Source: Saccharofermentans sp. (GTDB taxonomy: Bacteria; Bacillota; Clostridia; Saccharofermentanales; Saccharofermentanaceae). Taken from it: a DNA stretch of 64,000 nt. Below are positions 1 through 8,190 of this stretch, in pieces. The translations under genes were made by a program, and so were the position numbers. The stretch's first letter is position 1. Each line of letters opens with the position of its first letter. The DNA is taken from contig JAILNR010000048.1 of NCBI GenBank assembly GCA_024691325.1, positions 1-64,000 on the forward strand. The letters run 5' to 3'. The notes beneath the pieces are model-generated. The model did not search any database, was not told the DNA's origin, and saw only the letters and a list, made by a program, of their open reading frames with translations.

Positions 1-1
1 G

Positions 2-241
2 GGTATCAACGCTGCTATGAAGGCTGCTGTTACAGAGTCCTTCGGTTACACAGAGGAGAAGCTCGTTTCTTCCGATATCATCGGTATGAGATATGGTTCA
101 CTCTTCGATGCAAACCAGACAATGGTTTCCAAGATGGACGACGGCAACTCTCTCGTACAGGTTGTTTCCTGGTACGACAACGAGAATTCTTACACATCTC
201 AGATGGTAAGAACAATCAAGTACTTCGCAGAGCTCGGCTAA
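2..241 (+). CDS. gap: Glyceraldehyde-3-phosphate dehydrogenase, C-terminal part
   Basis: The last 79 residues of the glycolytic NAD-dependent enzyme that oxidises and phosphorylates glyceraldehyde 3-phosphate to 1,3-bisphosphoglycerate in the cytosol. The gene enters from the left edge, so the start and the catalytic Cys are outside the window; the frame begins at base 2 ([10 protein letters not shown]). The C-terminal catalytic-domain blocks are clear: SSDIIG, SLFDA and SWYDNENSY, ending in an amphipathic helix ([11 protein letters not shown]). A strong terminator follows 28 bases after the stop, so gap ends its transcript here. Confidence 0.96.
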   Translation, partial: GINAAMKAAVTESFGYTEEKLVSSDIIGMRYGSLFDANQTMVSKMDDGNSLVQVVSWYDNENSYTSQMVRTIKYFAELG

Positions 242-268
242 TTAACAGCTTAAGTAAAGTGAATACGA

Positions 269-300
269 GTCCCCCGGGTTATCCCGGGGGACTTTTGTTT
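269..300 (+). terminator. Intrinsic terminator of gap
   Basis: Perfect 10-bp stem GTCCCCCGGG / CCCGGGGGAC with a 4-base loop, followed by TTTTGTTT. Rho-independent terminator just downstream of the gap stop codon. Confidence 0.93.
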
Positions 301-371
301 GCTCATTTACCTTCTTCGGGGATCAACATAAAGCAGAGAACAGTACCAAAATTACTAATTATCGAAAAAGA

Positions 372-397
372 TACTGTAAAAAACAGAATTTACAGTA
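372..397. repeat. Inverted repeat TACTGTAAA/TTTACAGTA upstream of lipoprotein gene
   Basis: Perfect 9-bp arms separated by 8 bases (AAACAGAA) in the 278-base gap between gap and the lipoprotein at 520. AT-rich, without a T tract, so it looks more like an operator for a dimeric regulator than a terminator. No consensus promoter could be placed with confidence in this gap. Binding partner unknown. Confidence 0.45.
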
Positions 398-519
398 CTA
401 AATCGGGATAAGATGAGAAATAGTAATATAAAAGCGAATCAAAGATGATCATCATGTGACCTTGGTTGACTATTCCCGTCTAATAGGGTGAGAATCAATT
501 GAACGGGGAGATTATAGTT

Positions 520-2451
520 ATGAAGAAAGCTGTATCACTGTTGGTCGGAACATCATTATTATTCACATTGGCAGGATGTTCTGAAAAAACAGAATCATCT
601 GATTATGTTGAGGAGATCTTTGTCTGTGACTCTGATAACCTTCTGGGTTTTGAAGGTGCTTATGCAGAAGATAATACGGTGACACTGATTTTCGATGAGG
701 ATGTTGTATTTGACAGTAACCGCTCGGGGCCCGGATTCGGGTACTGTTTTGAGCGGGGCTCATTTCTTGAGCGCGATTACATTACTGTATTTGCCGGAGA
801 TGAAGAGTACCGTGTGCAGGGTGATGACATAAAGGTCGATGCCGATGAGATGACGATGGTCTTTGAAGTGGATGATATCGATACAGATGAGATTACGGGA
901 GTCTTATTCTTTACATCTATTGAAATAAATATAGACTTCGAAGATGGCGTTATATTCGGGGTTGTTTACGGCGGCGATTGCCGTGAGGAGTTTACTCAGA
1001 CTTACAATGCGGGCCGTGATTCATGGGATGAGGCCGAGTGGATTGTTTTCCCCGAGCCCATGGAGATCGATCCCGAACCCTATGTTGAACCCGTAGAGCC
1101 TGCCGTGGAACCTGTGGCAGCAGACGGATTCATTACTCCTTTTATGGCAGAGCATATTCCCGACGAATTTATGCCGGAACTCGATCAGTACCTGTTCGGT
1201 ATGATGGATCTTGAAGGGAACGTTATCTATGAACCTCAGTTCTCTTCTGTTAATTATATCGAAGCGTGCGGGGCTTATATCGTAGGCGGAGAAGTTGACG
1301 GTGTTACACGCTATGGCATCATGAATGACGACGGGGAAGACTTCACGGAACTTATCTACGACGGAGCTTACTACGATACCGGTAAGACGGAGAATGAGTC
1401 AGGCAGCTTCTACATGACGACTTATAGCGATGGAATTCTTCATGTAACAACATATGAAGACGACCTCGTTATTGCAGATGACGGCATCGATATCACGATT
1501 GATGAGGAGGCCCTTCCTTTTGAAACATCAAATCTTGCAGTCTGCCATATGCACATGAGCGGGGCTCTGATAAGAGACTGCAGCGAGTTCTACCCTCACA
1601 ATGTTCTTATTGATGTACAAAACGGTGAAGTGCTGCATGACTTTACGGAGTCGTTCGGTGATGAGTTGATATACGGGGATCTCATAATCGATGCAGACAG
1701 AATAGCGGAAACCGTGCAGATCTATTCCTACGACGGCGAACTTCTTTTTGACGATGATGATGCCACAGGAATATATCTTGACACCTACAGATTTGCTCTG
1801 GCTTTTGACACCACTCTTGTTGTCATCGACAGAGAGGGGAATGATCATGCATCCATACAGATTGCTTCCAATGCAATTGTTGACCAGGGTTGCGGTGTGA
1901 TCGGCGTAACTGACAATACGGGAACGACTTTCTATGATGATGATCTTAATGAGATTGCCAAGGCTCCTGATGTGAATCTTGATGACGGATATTTATCGGG
2001 AAGATTCAGTGATGGAATGGGCGGCAACATCATCTTCGTATCATTTGATGAAAACACAATAACCAATGTTATGAACGGTGCGGTCATGCATGTTAATGAC
2101 GACTGTTTCTACTCGCATGAGAGAGATTACATCTTTGCAGATGACATAAATAACGGCAACCTTTCCGAGCACCACTGGTACCTCTACGACAACGAGTTCA
2201 ATCTCGTTCTCGAAGGTGATGATTACGGCGATGTTTTGTATGATTCATTTACTGATGATATGTATGTCAGCGAGTATTCTGACGATGTAACTACGATCTA
2301 CTCGCTTGCGGATTACGAGCCTGTGTTCGAGACTGACGGAAGATATTCGGTAAGGGTCATGGATGGTAATTTCCTTCTCACGGGAAGTGATGAGGTAAGG
2401 CTGTTTGACAGTAACGGCAATCTTGTCTGCTCATCTGCTGTCAGCCATTGA
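520..2451 (+). CDS. Secreted lipoprotein with WG-like beta-propeller repeats
   Basis: A 643-residue lipoprotein of unknown function. The signal peptide and lipobox are visible (MKKAVSLLVG..., LAGC), so the mature protein should begin with a lipidated Cys around residue 20 and sit on the outer face of the membrane. The mature part is very acidic (many Asp/Glu). From about residue 225 on, repeated units of the type G-x-M-D-x-x-G-x-V-I-Y-E-P-x-F resemble WG (KWG) repeats. I start at ATG 520, not the in-frame TTG at 499, because GGGGAG ends 9 bases before 520 and the signal peptide then begins normally. Monocistronic: a terminator hairpin follows and the next gene is convergent. Confidence 0.85.
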   Translation: MKKAVSLLVGTSLLFTLAGCSEKTESSDYVEEIFVCDSDNLLGFEGAYAEDNTVTLIFDEDVVFDSNRSGPGFGYCFERGSFLERDYITVFAGDEEYRVQGDDIKVDADEMTMVFEVDDIDTDEITGVLFFTSIEINIDFEDGVIFGVVYGGDCREEFTQTYNAGRDSWDEAEWIVFPEPMEIDPEPYVEPVEPAVEPVAADGFITPFMAEHIPDEFMPELDQYLFGMMDLEGNVIYEPQFSSVNYIEACGAYIVGGEVDGVTRYGIMNDDGEDFTELIYDGAYYDTGKTENESGSFYMTTYSDGILHVTTYEDDLVIADDGIDITIDEEALPFETSNLAVCHMHMSGALIRDCSEFYPHNVLIDVQNGEVLHDFTESFGDELIYGDLIIDADRIAETVQIYSYDGELLFDDDDATGIYLDTYRFALAFDTTLVVIDREGNDHASIQIASNAIVDQGCGVIGVTDNTGTTFYDDDLNEIAKAPDVNLDDGYLSGRFSDGMGGNIIFVSFDENTITNVMNGAVMHVNDDCFYSHERDYIFADDINNGNLSEHHWYLYDNEFNLVLEGDDYGDVLYDSFTDDMYVSEYSDDVTTIYSLADYEPVFETDGRYSVRVMDGNFLLTGSDEVRLFDSNGNLVCSSAVSH

Positions 2452-2475
2452 TAATTATTGAAAAGAACAAATAAA

Positions 2476-2505
2476 AGAGCCGCCCGCGGGCGGCTCTCAT
2501 TATTT
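2476..2505. terminator. Bidirectional terminator between lipoprotein gene and hpf
   Basis: Palindromic hairpin AGAGCCGCCCGCGGGCGGCTCT (2476-2497). On the minus strand it runs into TTTTATTT, so it is strongest for hpf; on the plus strand it is followed by CATTATTTAAT. Serves both convergent genes. Confidence 0.85.
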
Positions 2506-2523
2506 AATCATAGTTTAAAGCAA

Positions 2524-3072
2524 TCAGTACTTAGGTTCAAGCAGACCGTAGTTTCCGTCTTTCCTCTTGTAGATAACACATACGGAATCTGTATCTGCAT
2601 CAAGGTAAACGAGGAAGTTATGTCCAAGCATCTCCATCTGCAGGATTGCATCCTCTGATGTCATGGGACGAAGCTCGAATGTCTTGCGGCGTGCGATCTT
2701 TGAATCTTCAGGATTGTCGATCTCGTAGTCGAAGTCTGAACTGTTATCGTCCTCGAGATAATTTGCAATCTGAGGATACTCTTTCTTCTTCTTCAAAAAT
2801 TTTGTCTTATTACGTCTGATCTGAGATTCGAGCTTATCAATTGCTCTGTCAACTGCGGAGAGGATCTCTTCGTCTCTAGCCTCAGCTCTGTAGAACTTGT
2901 TGTCGAGTTTCATTGTAACCTCGACTACCATCTTGCTTCCTTCAGGTCTGATGCGAACGTTGCAAGAGCCCTCATCTCCAAAGTACTTGTCGAACTTCTT
3001 TAACTTGTCAGTGATCTTGTTCTCCAGTCTCTGCCCGATTTTAATACCGTTGCCCTGTGTAGTGATCTTCAT
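2524..3072 (-). CDS. hpf: Ribosome hibernation promoting factor, long form
   Basis: A 182-residue long-form HPF (RaiA/S30AE family). The N-terminal domain (about 1-100) binds the decoding centre of the 30S subunit in inactive ribosomes; the C-terminal domain (about 125-182) mediates dimerisation of 30S subunits and so formation of 100S ribosomes in stationary phase. Visible: N-terminal MKITTQGNGIKI, basic stretch RRNKTKFLKKKKEYP, an acidic linker, then the conserved tail RKTFELRPMTSEDAILQMEMLGHNFLVY and YKRKDGNYGLLEP. Good Shine-Dalgarno AAGGAAGG upstream. Single-gene unit with a GC-rich terminator. Length matches the long form. Confidence 0.96.
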   Translation of the reverse strand: MKITTQGNGIKIGQRLENKITDKLKKFDKYFGDEGSCNVRIRPEGSKMVVEVTMKLDNKFYRAEARDEEILSAVDRAIDKLESQIRRNKTKFLKKKKEYPQIANYLEDDNSSDFDYEIDNPEDSKIARRKTFELRPMTSEDAILQMEMLGHNFLVYLDADTDSVCVIYKRKDGNYGLLEPKY

Positions 3073-3174
3073 GAAATCACATCCTTCCTTTAGAGGTTCT
3101 AAGGAAAAATATCCTTAATTTGATTATAAGTAAAAAAATATTAATTAACTGTTAAAGTGTCCTTACTGCCTAAT

Positions 3175-3198
3175 ATCATTTCTAAAATGATGTATAAT
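3175..3198 (+). promoter_or_regulatory. Promoter -10 and operator-like hairpin upstream of zinc-ribbon gene
   Basis: TATAAT at 3193-3198 is immediately preceded by a perfect inverted repeat ATCATTT-CTA-AAATGAT (3175-3191). The repeat lies where the spacer of a promoter would be, so it could be a repressor site. No consensus -35 is seen. Confidence 0.5.
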
Positions 3199-3230
3199 AC
3201 ACATTATCAGACGAATCGGAGGTTTTACAA

Positions 3231-3674
3231 ATGGCATTATTTGATCCTAAGGCTAAGATCATTTCCGGCTATGAGAGGTCTATCGATGACCGTACGGCTT
3301 CAATCCGTAAATATTACGACGAGATCGGCAAGCTATACTATGATCAGTATAAAGACATGAATGTTGATAACACTAAGGATATCAACACCCGTTGCGAGGC
3401 TATAACAAGATTAAGCAACGAGATTGAGGACTACAAGCTCAAGATCCTTTTCGAGAGAGGCCTCAAGAAGTGCCCTAACTGCGGTACAGAGAACAGTCTC
3501 GAGTATGGTTTCTGCTTCAAGTGCGGATCCAAGTTTGACGAGGATTCTGCTAACGCTCCCAAGACGAGTGTCATTGACGAGCCCGCTTCTGAGCCTGCGA
3601 AGGAAGAAACTCCTGATGAGGAGCAGAAGAGTGAAGAAGCTCCTGCTGAAGAGGAGAAGAAGGACGAAGAGTAA
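3231..3674 (+). CDS. Zinc-ribbon domain protein, acidic tail
   Basis: A 147-residue cytosolic protein of unknown role. Residues 1-80 are predicted helical and rich in charged residues; a CPNCGTEN...CFKCGSKF zinc ribbon (two CxxC knuckles, about residues 82-103) follows; the last 40 residues are a low-complexity Glu/Ala/Pro/Lys tail. Start is fixed by GGAGG about 10 bases upstream of ATG 3231 and a TATAAT further upstream. Likely monocistronic: a hairpin terminator lies 22 bases after the stop. Zinc binding follows from the motif; anything beyond that would be a guess. Confidence 0.8.
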   Translation: MALFDPKAKIISGYERSIDDRTASIRKYYDEIGKLYYDQYKDMNVDNTKDINTRCEAITRLSNEIEDYKLKILFERGLKKCPNCGTENSLEYGFCFKCGSKFDEDSANAPKTSVIDEPASEPAKEETPDEEQKSEEAPAEEEKKDEE

Positions 3675-3684
3675 TCTTCCGCGA

Positions 3685-4257
3685 TTATTGCAACACAAGG
3701 CTGTGTGCTCCGGTACACAGCCTTTTATTATGCGAGGAAGCTATGAAGATGCGGTCTTTTATGTTGTCCATGATGTAGGACGCCACGAGGTCTGCGTTCT
3801 TATCGTCAAGGCCTGATAAGGGCTCATCCATAATGAGTACATCTGAATCTGAGAGCACCGCTCTTACTATCTCGACGCGCCTTGCGGTTCCGCCTGATAA
3901 CTCGGATGCTTTCTTGTTTAATTCCGAAGCAGGAATTATCTTAAGCAATTCCTCTTTTATCCTGCTGCCGGACAGACCGTTATTGGCAAGCTTTACGTTG
4001 CTGACCGCGTCAAGGTATGGAATGAGCCTCGTCTCCTGGAACACGGGCGCGAATCTGATATTCTGAATTTCTTCAAAGGTGACGGTACCCGAGTCGCAAT
4101 CCTCAAGTCCCATGATGATGCGAAGAAGCGTGGTCTTTCCGATGCCGGAAGCCCCTTCGATTACGTAAGCGCTGCGCTCTTCGAACTCCTGTGAGAAACC
4201 GCCGATGACAACGCGGCCGTCATAAGATTTGGTTACATCACTAAGAACTATCCTCAT
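3685..4257 (-). CDS. ABC transporter ATP-binding protein (nitrate/sulfonate/taurine-type importer)
   Basis: A 190-residue ATPase subunit that would power the adjacent permease. Walker A GASGIGKTT (residues 35-43), Q-loop VFQET (72-76), signature SELSGGTARRVEI (about 118-130), Walker B LIMDEP (141-146), D-loop SGLDDK and switch His (SSHNKR) are all present. The ORF is open further upstream, but ATG 4257 overlaps the permease stop as ATGA, giving translational coupling and a normal N-terminus (MRIVLSDVTKSYDG). Somewhat shorter than the usual 240-260 residues: the C-terminal end after the switch region is brief. Third gene of a minus-strand operon; substrate unknown. Confidence 0.9.
   Translation of the reverse strand: MRIVLSDVTKSYDGRVVIGGFSQEFEERSAYVIEGASGIGKTTLLRIIMGLEDCDSGTVTFEEIQNIRFAPVFQETRLIPYLDAVSNVKLANNGLSGSRIKEELLKIIPASELNKKASELSGGTARRVEIVRAVLSDSDVLIMDEPLSGLDDKNADLVASYIMDNIKDRIFIASSHNKRLCTGAHSLVLQ
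3697..3728 (+). terminator. Terminator of zinc-ribbon gene, inside the 3' end of the opposing gene
   Basis: AAGGCTGTGT (3697-3706) and ACACAGCCTT (3715-3724) form a 10-bp stem, then TTATTA. It lies within the last codons of the convergent ABC ATPase gene, so the same bases encode protein on the minus strand and a terminator on the plus strand. Confidence 0.8.
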
Positions 4258-4988
4258 CGCGCTAACAGCCTCCTCATGAAAGCGGTAATAGCCTTCTCGA
4301 AAAGGAAGGCAAGTATCACCGCGCAGAAAGTCCATGCAAAAAGCTCGTCCGTCGCAAGCAGGACTTTTGACTGGTAAAGACCGCTTCCGATGGACCTTAA
4401 AGGACGACCGATGACCTCGGCCGCGATTCCGCTTTTAAATGCCATTCCGGCACTTACCGCGACTGCACTTCTTAAGTGGGGGATGACGGCAGGCAGATAT
4501 ATGTGGTTTGCCTTGTCTTTGAACCTGAATCTGAAAAGGTCCGCCATCTCTATCATTTTACGGTCAGTGGTATTAAGTCCCGACAGCACGTTGTAGTAGA
4601 TCATCGGGAATACGACGAGAGCACTTATGACGATGGACAAAGAAGAAGACCCCGCCCAGATAAGAACGAGTATGACAAAGCTTGCAACCGGGACCGATTT
4701 TATAACGGACACGGGTAAAGATATTACCTCGCGGAATAAACCCGATCTGTAGGAAAACGCCGCACATAAGCTTCCAAGAACAAGACCTGCCATGAACCCT
4801 AATGTGATCTTAAGCACGGTAAAAAGGACCGAAATCCAGAAGGAAGTGGTTACGCCAAGCCTTATAAGTGCAAGCATAGCCTCGTAAGGCCCCGCAAGCA
4901 AAATGTTGTTATGGATCAAAATGGCAGATATCTGCCAGAGCACAAGCCAGATAAGCGCTATAAGGAGCTTTCTTACCGTGCCTTTCAA
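4254..4988 (-). CDS. ABC transporter permease (SsuC/TauC-like)
   Basis: A 244-residue membrane subunit of a binding-protein-dependent importer, with about six hydrophobic segments. The EAA-type cytoplasmic loop is visible around EMADLFRFRFKDKANHIYLPAVIPHL, the contact site for the ATPase. I choose the TTG at 4988 as start: it follows the stop of the upstream binding-protein gene by 4 bases and has GGAGG 8 bases upstream. The longer ATG start at 5030 would overlap the upstream gene by 38 bases and add a non-conserved leader. Stop overlaps the ATPase start (ATGA). Confidence 0.88.
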   Translation of the reverse strand: MKGTVRKLLIALIWLVLWQISAILIHNNILLAGPYEAMLALIRLGVTTSFWISVLFTVLKITLGFMAGLVLGSLCAAFSYRSGLFREVISLPVSVIKSVPVASFVILVLIWAGSSSLSIVISALVVFPMIYYNVLSGLNTTDRKMIEMADLFRFRFKDKANHIYLPAVIPHLRSAVAVSAGMAFKSGIAAEVIGRPLRSIGSGLYQSKVLLATDELFAWTFCAVILAFLFEKAITAFMRRLLAR

Positions 4989-4992
4989 TGCC

Positions 4993-5961
4993 TTATCCTC
5001 CGTAGTAGAAGTCGTCGCCGGGCAAAGCACCTCCTACAGACTGTGGATCTGCATTGTACAAAGTCTGAAGATAAATCTGAAGATCCGTCTTCATTTGCTC
5101 TCCTGTTGTGCTTGCGATGTTGCAAAGAGGTATCGCTCTTTGTGCCACGGGGAGTGCTCCCACGATGCCCTGATCTACGACGAGTTGGGCGGTCTTATCA
5201 GGATCGTTCCCGACAGCAGCGGCGCTGTTATGGTGATAGACCATAAAACTTGCGACCGCATTCGGGTGCTGCTCGATGAAATCAGTTCTTACGACGGTTA
5301 CGCCCGTTACGAGACGGGAACCGTTAGTAACCTCGCTCCACGCATCATCAAGTGAGAATGCTATCTGTATGTCGGGGTTCTGAACCATAGCTGCTGTAGC
5401 GGCAGGTTGGGGCAGGACGGCGATCAGTGAGGGATCTTCGCCCAAAGCGGCTACCACTTCCGCGCCTTCTGTTTTGAAATCCAATGTGCAGTCGGTAACT
5501 CCGTACTGTTCAAGAAGATAGTTCATGGCATACTCGGGTGTTGCGCCCTGACCTGTTGTGATCACTGTCTTGCCTGAAAGGTCGGAAACAGATGTGACAG
5601 ATGTGTCTGCCGTGATGCAGTAAAGAACGCCATAGGTGTTTATATTTAATACCTGTATTCCACCCTCTGTCCTGTTGTAAAGAATGGACGCAAGATTAGC
5701 GGGGATGAGGGCAATATCGAGGTCGCCTGCGTTAAGCGCAGCAGCAATCTCATCGGGCTGGGTAGCAACGGTGAACTCGTAGTCAGCGTCTACAGTGCCA
5801 TTTGCAACATCATCCATAAGATTTATGATACCGATCGTCGTAGGACCGGATAATGAACCGATTTTTATCTTGGTATTGTCGTCCTGCGGGGTGATTTTAC
5901 ATGCTGTAAGAAAACTTAATGCGATAACTGCGGTTGTGATGATGGAAATGATCTTTTTCAT
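4993..5961 (-). CDS. ABC transporter substrate-binding lipoprotein (NMT1/SsuA-like)
   Basis: A 322-residue extracytoplasmic binding protein. Signal peptide with lipobox LTAC at about residue 20 predicts a membrane-anchored lipoprotein. The mature chain has the periplasmic-binding type II fold signs of the NMT1/THI5/SsuA group: IKIGSLSGPTTIGIINLM, DIALIPANLASILYN, then a hinge and LSGKTVITTGQGATPEYAM. This family takes up sulfonates, nitrate, thiamine precursors and others. No TPP riboswitch or other ligand-sensing leader that I recognise precedes it, so the substrate is open. First gene of the three-gene importer operon. Confidence 0.9.
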   Translation of the reverse strand: MKKIISIITTAVIALSFLTACKITPQDDNTKIKIGSLSGPTTIGIINLMDDVANGTVDADYEFTVATQPDEIAAALNAGDLDIALIPANLASILYNRTEGGIQVLNINTYGVLYCITADTSVTSVSDLSGKTVITTGQGATPEYAMNYLLEQYGVTDCTLDFKTEGAEVVAALGEDPSLIAVLPQPAATAAMVQNPDIQIAFSLDDAWSEVTNGSRLVTGVTVVRTDFIEQHPNAVASFMVYHHNSAAAVGNDPDKTAQLVVDQGIVGALPVAQRAIPLCNIASTTGEQMKTDLQIYLQTLYNADPQSVGGALPGDDFYYGG

Positions 5962-5973
5962 AATAAAATCCTT

Positions 5974-6007
5974 CTAGCCGGACGTATTTACCGACTAGCG
6001 CATTATA
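5974..6007 (-). promoter_or_regulatory. Promoter -10 and leader hairpin of the importer operon
   Basis: On the minus strand TATAAT (6007-6002, preceded directly by TG) is followed by a leader hairpin: CTAGTCGG (5998-5991) pairs with CCGGCTAG (5981-5974), with one G-T pair. The Shine-Dalgarno AAGGAT follows the hairpin directly. The stem could affect ribosome access or be a regulator site. Confidence 0.55.
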
Positions 6008-6109
6008 CATCATTTATTTAATACAATTCTTCCGCAATTATAAATTTTATTACTTTTTTTATGACTTATAATCGTCTAGTGAATTTGTGAGTCTGAAAGG
6101 AGTCTTATT

Positions 6110-7027
6110 ATGGGTTTCATAATGGAAACAAAAGACCTTACGAAGATGTATGGTAATAAGTATGCCGTAAAAGACATAAACATACATGTCCGTGAAGGTG
6201 AGATATATGGTCTGATCGGCCGTAATGGTGCCGGTAAGACCACTATCATGAGAATGTTAAGCGGATTATCCACGCCTACATTCGGAAGTTACTCTATCTT
6301 CGGAAAGATCGGAAATGCTCTGGGACCGCAGAGGAAGAATGTAGGTGTCCTTATCGAGAACCCCGGTCTTTATACTAATCTTTCAGCATATGAGAACCTT
6401 AAGATCAAGTGTATCGGTATGGGTGTTTACAACGACGGCTATATCGAGGAACTGCTTAAGGTCGTAGGTCTTGAGAATGTCGACCGGAAGAAAAGTGCAG
6501 GTTCCTTCTCTCTTGGTATGAGACAGCGACTGGGAATCGCTCTCGCTTTGGTCGGAGACCCCCGTATGATCATATTGGATGAGCCTATTAACGGTCTTGA
6601 TCCCCAGGGTATCGTCGAGGTAAGAAAGACTTTGGAATTCCTCCGTGATGAGAAGAAGATAACGATCATGATCTCGAGCCATATCCTTGATGAGTTAAGC
6701 AAGCTTGCAGACAGCTACGGTATCATCCATGAAGGAAGACTTATCGATGAGTTCACAACGGATGAACTTAAGAGCAGATGCGGTCAGTTCGTTCTTATAA
6801 GCACAGATGATAACGAAGGCGCTATAAGCGAACTTAACAGGATCGGAATCACCGATTGTTCGATCGATTATGACGGCACTATCCGCGTCAATGAGAAGCT
6901 TGATGATACGGCTTCAATGGCTTGGGCAATCGTAAATGCAGGTATTCCTCTTAAGGAGATATATATCAATAACACTTCACTTGAGGATTATTATCTCAGC
7001 GTAACAGGAGGTAACCACAATGGGTAA
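6110..7027 (+). CDS. ABC exporter ATP-binding protein (BcrA-type)
   Basis: A 305-residue ATPase of the ABC-2 exporter group that includes bacitracin and lantibiotic resistance pumps. Walker A GRNGAGKTT (about residues 38-46), signature FSLGMRQRLGIA, Walker B MIILDEPINGLDP and switch His (ISSHIL) are present; the C-terminal 90 residues are the accessory domain usual in this group. AAGGAG precedes ATG 6110; an AT-rich TATAAT at 6067-6072 is a likely -10. The stop overlaps the downstream permease by 8 bases, so both are made together. Cargo cannot be told from sequence. Confidence 0.9.
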   Translation: MGFIMETKDLTKMYGNKYAVKDINIHVREGEIYGLIGRNGAGKTTIMRMLSGLSTPTFGSYSIFGKIGNALGPQRKNVGVLIENPGLYTNLSAYENLKIKCIGMGVYNDGYIEELLKVVGLENVDRKKSAGSFSLGMRQRLGIALALVGDPRMIILDEPINGLDPQGIVEVRKTLEFLRDEKKITIMISSHILDELSKLADSYGIIHEGRLIDEFTTDELKSRCGQFVLISTDDNEGAISELNRIGITDCSIDYDGTIRVNEKLDDTASMAWAIVNAGIPLKEIYINNTSLEDYYLSVTGGNHNG

Positions 7028-7826
7028 TACGATCAGAATGGATCTGTACAGGCTGTTCATATCCAAGACCTTCAAGATTAATCTTATTATAGTGGCGATG
7101 ATTACACTCATTTCAAAGCCTCTTCTTAAGCTTATATTTAACATTACGGCACAGCTTGCTGAGAATGTTGAGAAGACTACAAGAGGGGCGCCGCCGCTGC
7201 CTGAGTTCCCGGCATCAGTCAATCTGTCTGAACTTATCGCTACACCGTTCGGCTATTATTTTCTGACCATCTTCTGTCTTATGTCCGTTATTACTTTCGC
7301 TTATGCGGATATCGCTAACGGATACGTAAAGAATTATGCAGGCCAGCTTGTTCAGAGAGGATTAAGCGTTGTATCGAAGTTCGTTGTTATCCTGATTCAC
7401 AACTTCATCTTCATGTTTTCCTCTTTACTGGCAAGCGTTATCGGTGAGATTGTAACAAGAAAGATCGCTCTCGATTCCGATATTCCGCAGGCAATAGGGG
7501 CATTCTTCCTGAAGCTCATGCTTTTGCAGGCTCTATGCACAATCATACTGTTCTTCGCAACCGGCATAAGACATAAAACTATGGCCACGATATTCGGTGT
7601 ATTCTTAGGTTCCGGTATGCTCGGTCTCGCTTACTTTGGCCTTAATATGGCGATAAGTAAGATATTCGTACGTGCCAGCATCGACGTAACCGAGTATGCT
7701 CCCGATGAACTGCTTCGTTCGGGCGCCCATATCGCTGCAGCTAACGCACTTATAGTATCCTCCATCATCATAGTAGTATTCCTTCCGTTGACGATCAGGA
7801 TATTTGAGACAAAAGATATTAAGTAA
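7020..7826 (+). CDS. ABC-2 type permease
   Basis: A 268-residue integral membrane protein with about six hydrophobic segments and a large N-terminal extracytoplasmic loop after the first segment (about residues 35-75). Overlaps the upstream ATPase gene by 8 bases, which marks it as the permease half of that exporter. N-terminal MGNTIRMDLYRLFISKTFKINL is typical of BcrB-like permeases. The pair has no adjacent two-component system or biosynthesis genes, so self-protection against a specific antibiotic is only a possibility. Confidence 0.82.
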   Translation: MGNTIRMDLYRLFISKTFKINLIIVAMITLISKPLLKLIFNITAQLAENVEKTTRGAPPLPEFPASVNLSELIATPFGYYFLTIFCLMSVITFAYADIANGYVKNYAGQLVQRGLSVVSKFVVILIHNFIFMFSSLLASVIGEIVTRKIALDSDIPQAIGAFFLKLMLLQALCTIILFFATGIRHKTMATIFGVFLGSGMLGLAYFGLNMAISKIFVRASIDVTEYAPDELLRSGAHIAAANALIVSSIIIVVFLPLTIRIFETKDIK

Positions 7827-7829
7827 TAT

Positions 7830-7858
7830 TTGACGATTATGTCCTCAGCGATTATAAT
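7830..7858 (+). promoter_or_regulatory. Promoter of rpsU
   Basis: TTGACG (7830-7835), 17-base spacer, TATAAT (7853-7858). Near-consensus housekeeping promoter beginning 3 bases after the permease stop and 47 bases before the rpsU start. Confidence 0.85.
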
Positions 7859-7905
7859 AAGCGAGCAAATTTACAAATTCCTGGATAGAGAGGGGGTGTG
7901 AAGAG

Positions 7906-8079
7906 ATGTCAGAGATCAGAGTTAAGGAAGGCGAGTCCCTTGACAGTGCACTTCGTCGTTTCAAGCGCTCCTGCGCAAGATCCGGTGTACTTGCAGAGGT
8001 TCGTAAGAGAGAGCACTACGAGAAGCCCTCTGTACGCCGTAAGAAGAAGTCTGAAGCTGCTAGAAAGCGTAAGCACTGA
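7906..8079 (+). CDS. rpsU: 30S ribosomal protein bS21
   Basis: A 57-residue ribosomal protein read as [19 protein letters not shown]... to [13 protein letters not shown]21 sits on the 30S platform near the anti-Shine-Dalgarno end of 16S rRNA and aids initiation. The N-terminal [30 protein letters not shown] pattern and the strongly basic tail are diagnostic. Start is set by GGGGG 8-12 bases upstream. Own consensus promoter upstream and a terminator 28 bases downstream make it monocistronic. Too short for a 60-residue ORF cut-off. Confidence 0.95.
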   Translation: MSEIRVKEGESLDSALRRFKRSCARSGVLAEVRKREHYEKPSVRRKKKSEAARKRKH

Positions 8080-8106
8080 TATACGGTTTATCTAATCTGT
8101 AATATG

Positions 8107-8138
8107 AGTCCCCGAAGTTCTTCTTCGGGGGCTTTTTA
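8107..8138 (+). terminator. Intrinsic terminator of rpsU
   Basis: Stem CCCCGAAG (8110-8117) / CTTCGGGG (8123-8130), extended by three outer pairs, followed by TTTTTAT. Confidence 0.9.
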
Positions 8139-8190
8139 TATGCTTTTATGCTAAAATACTCTCAAAATAATGAAATGAGATATATTAGCT

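Noticed and set aside
3411..3816. Several overlapping ORFs on both strands around the zinc-ribbon gene
   Set aside because: They arise from the Glu/Ala/Lys-rich low-complexity tail read in other frames.
5962..6060. TPP riboswitch before the NMT1-like importer
   Set aside because: The conserved CTGAGA core and partner segments are not present; the leader is only about 40 bases.
7898..8095. 65-residue ORF over rpsU in another frame
   Set aside because: The rpsU frame (7906-8079) has the S21 sequence, ribosome site and terminator; this frame does not.
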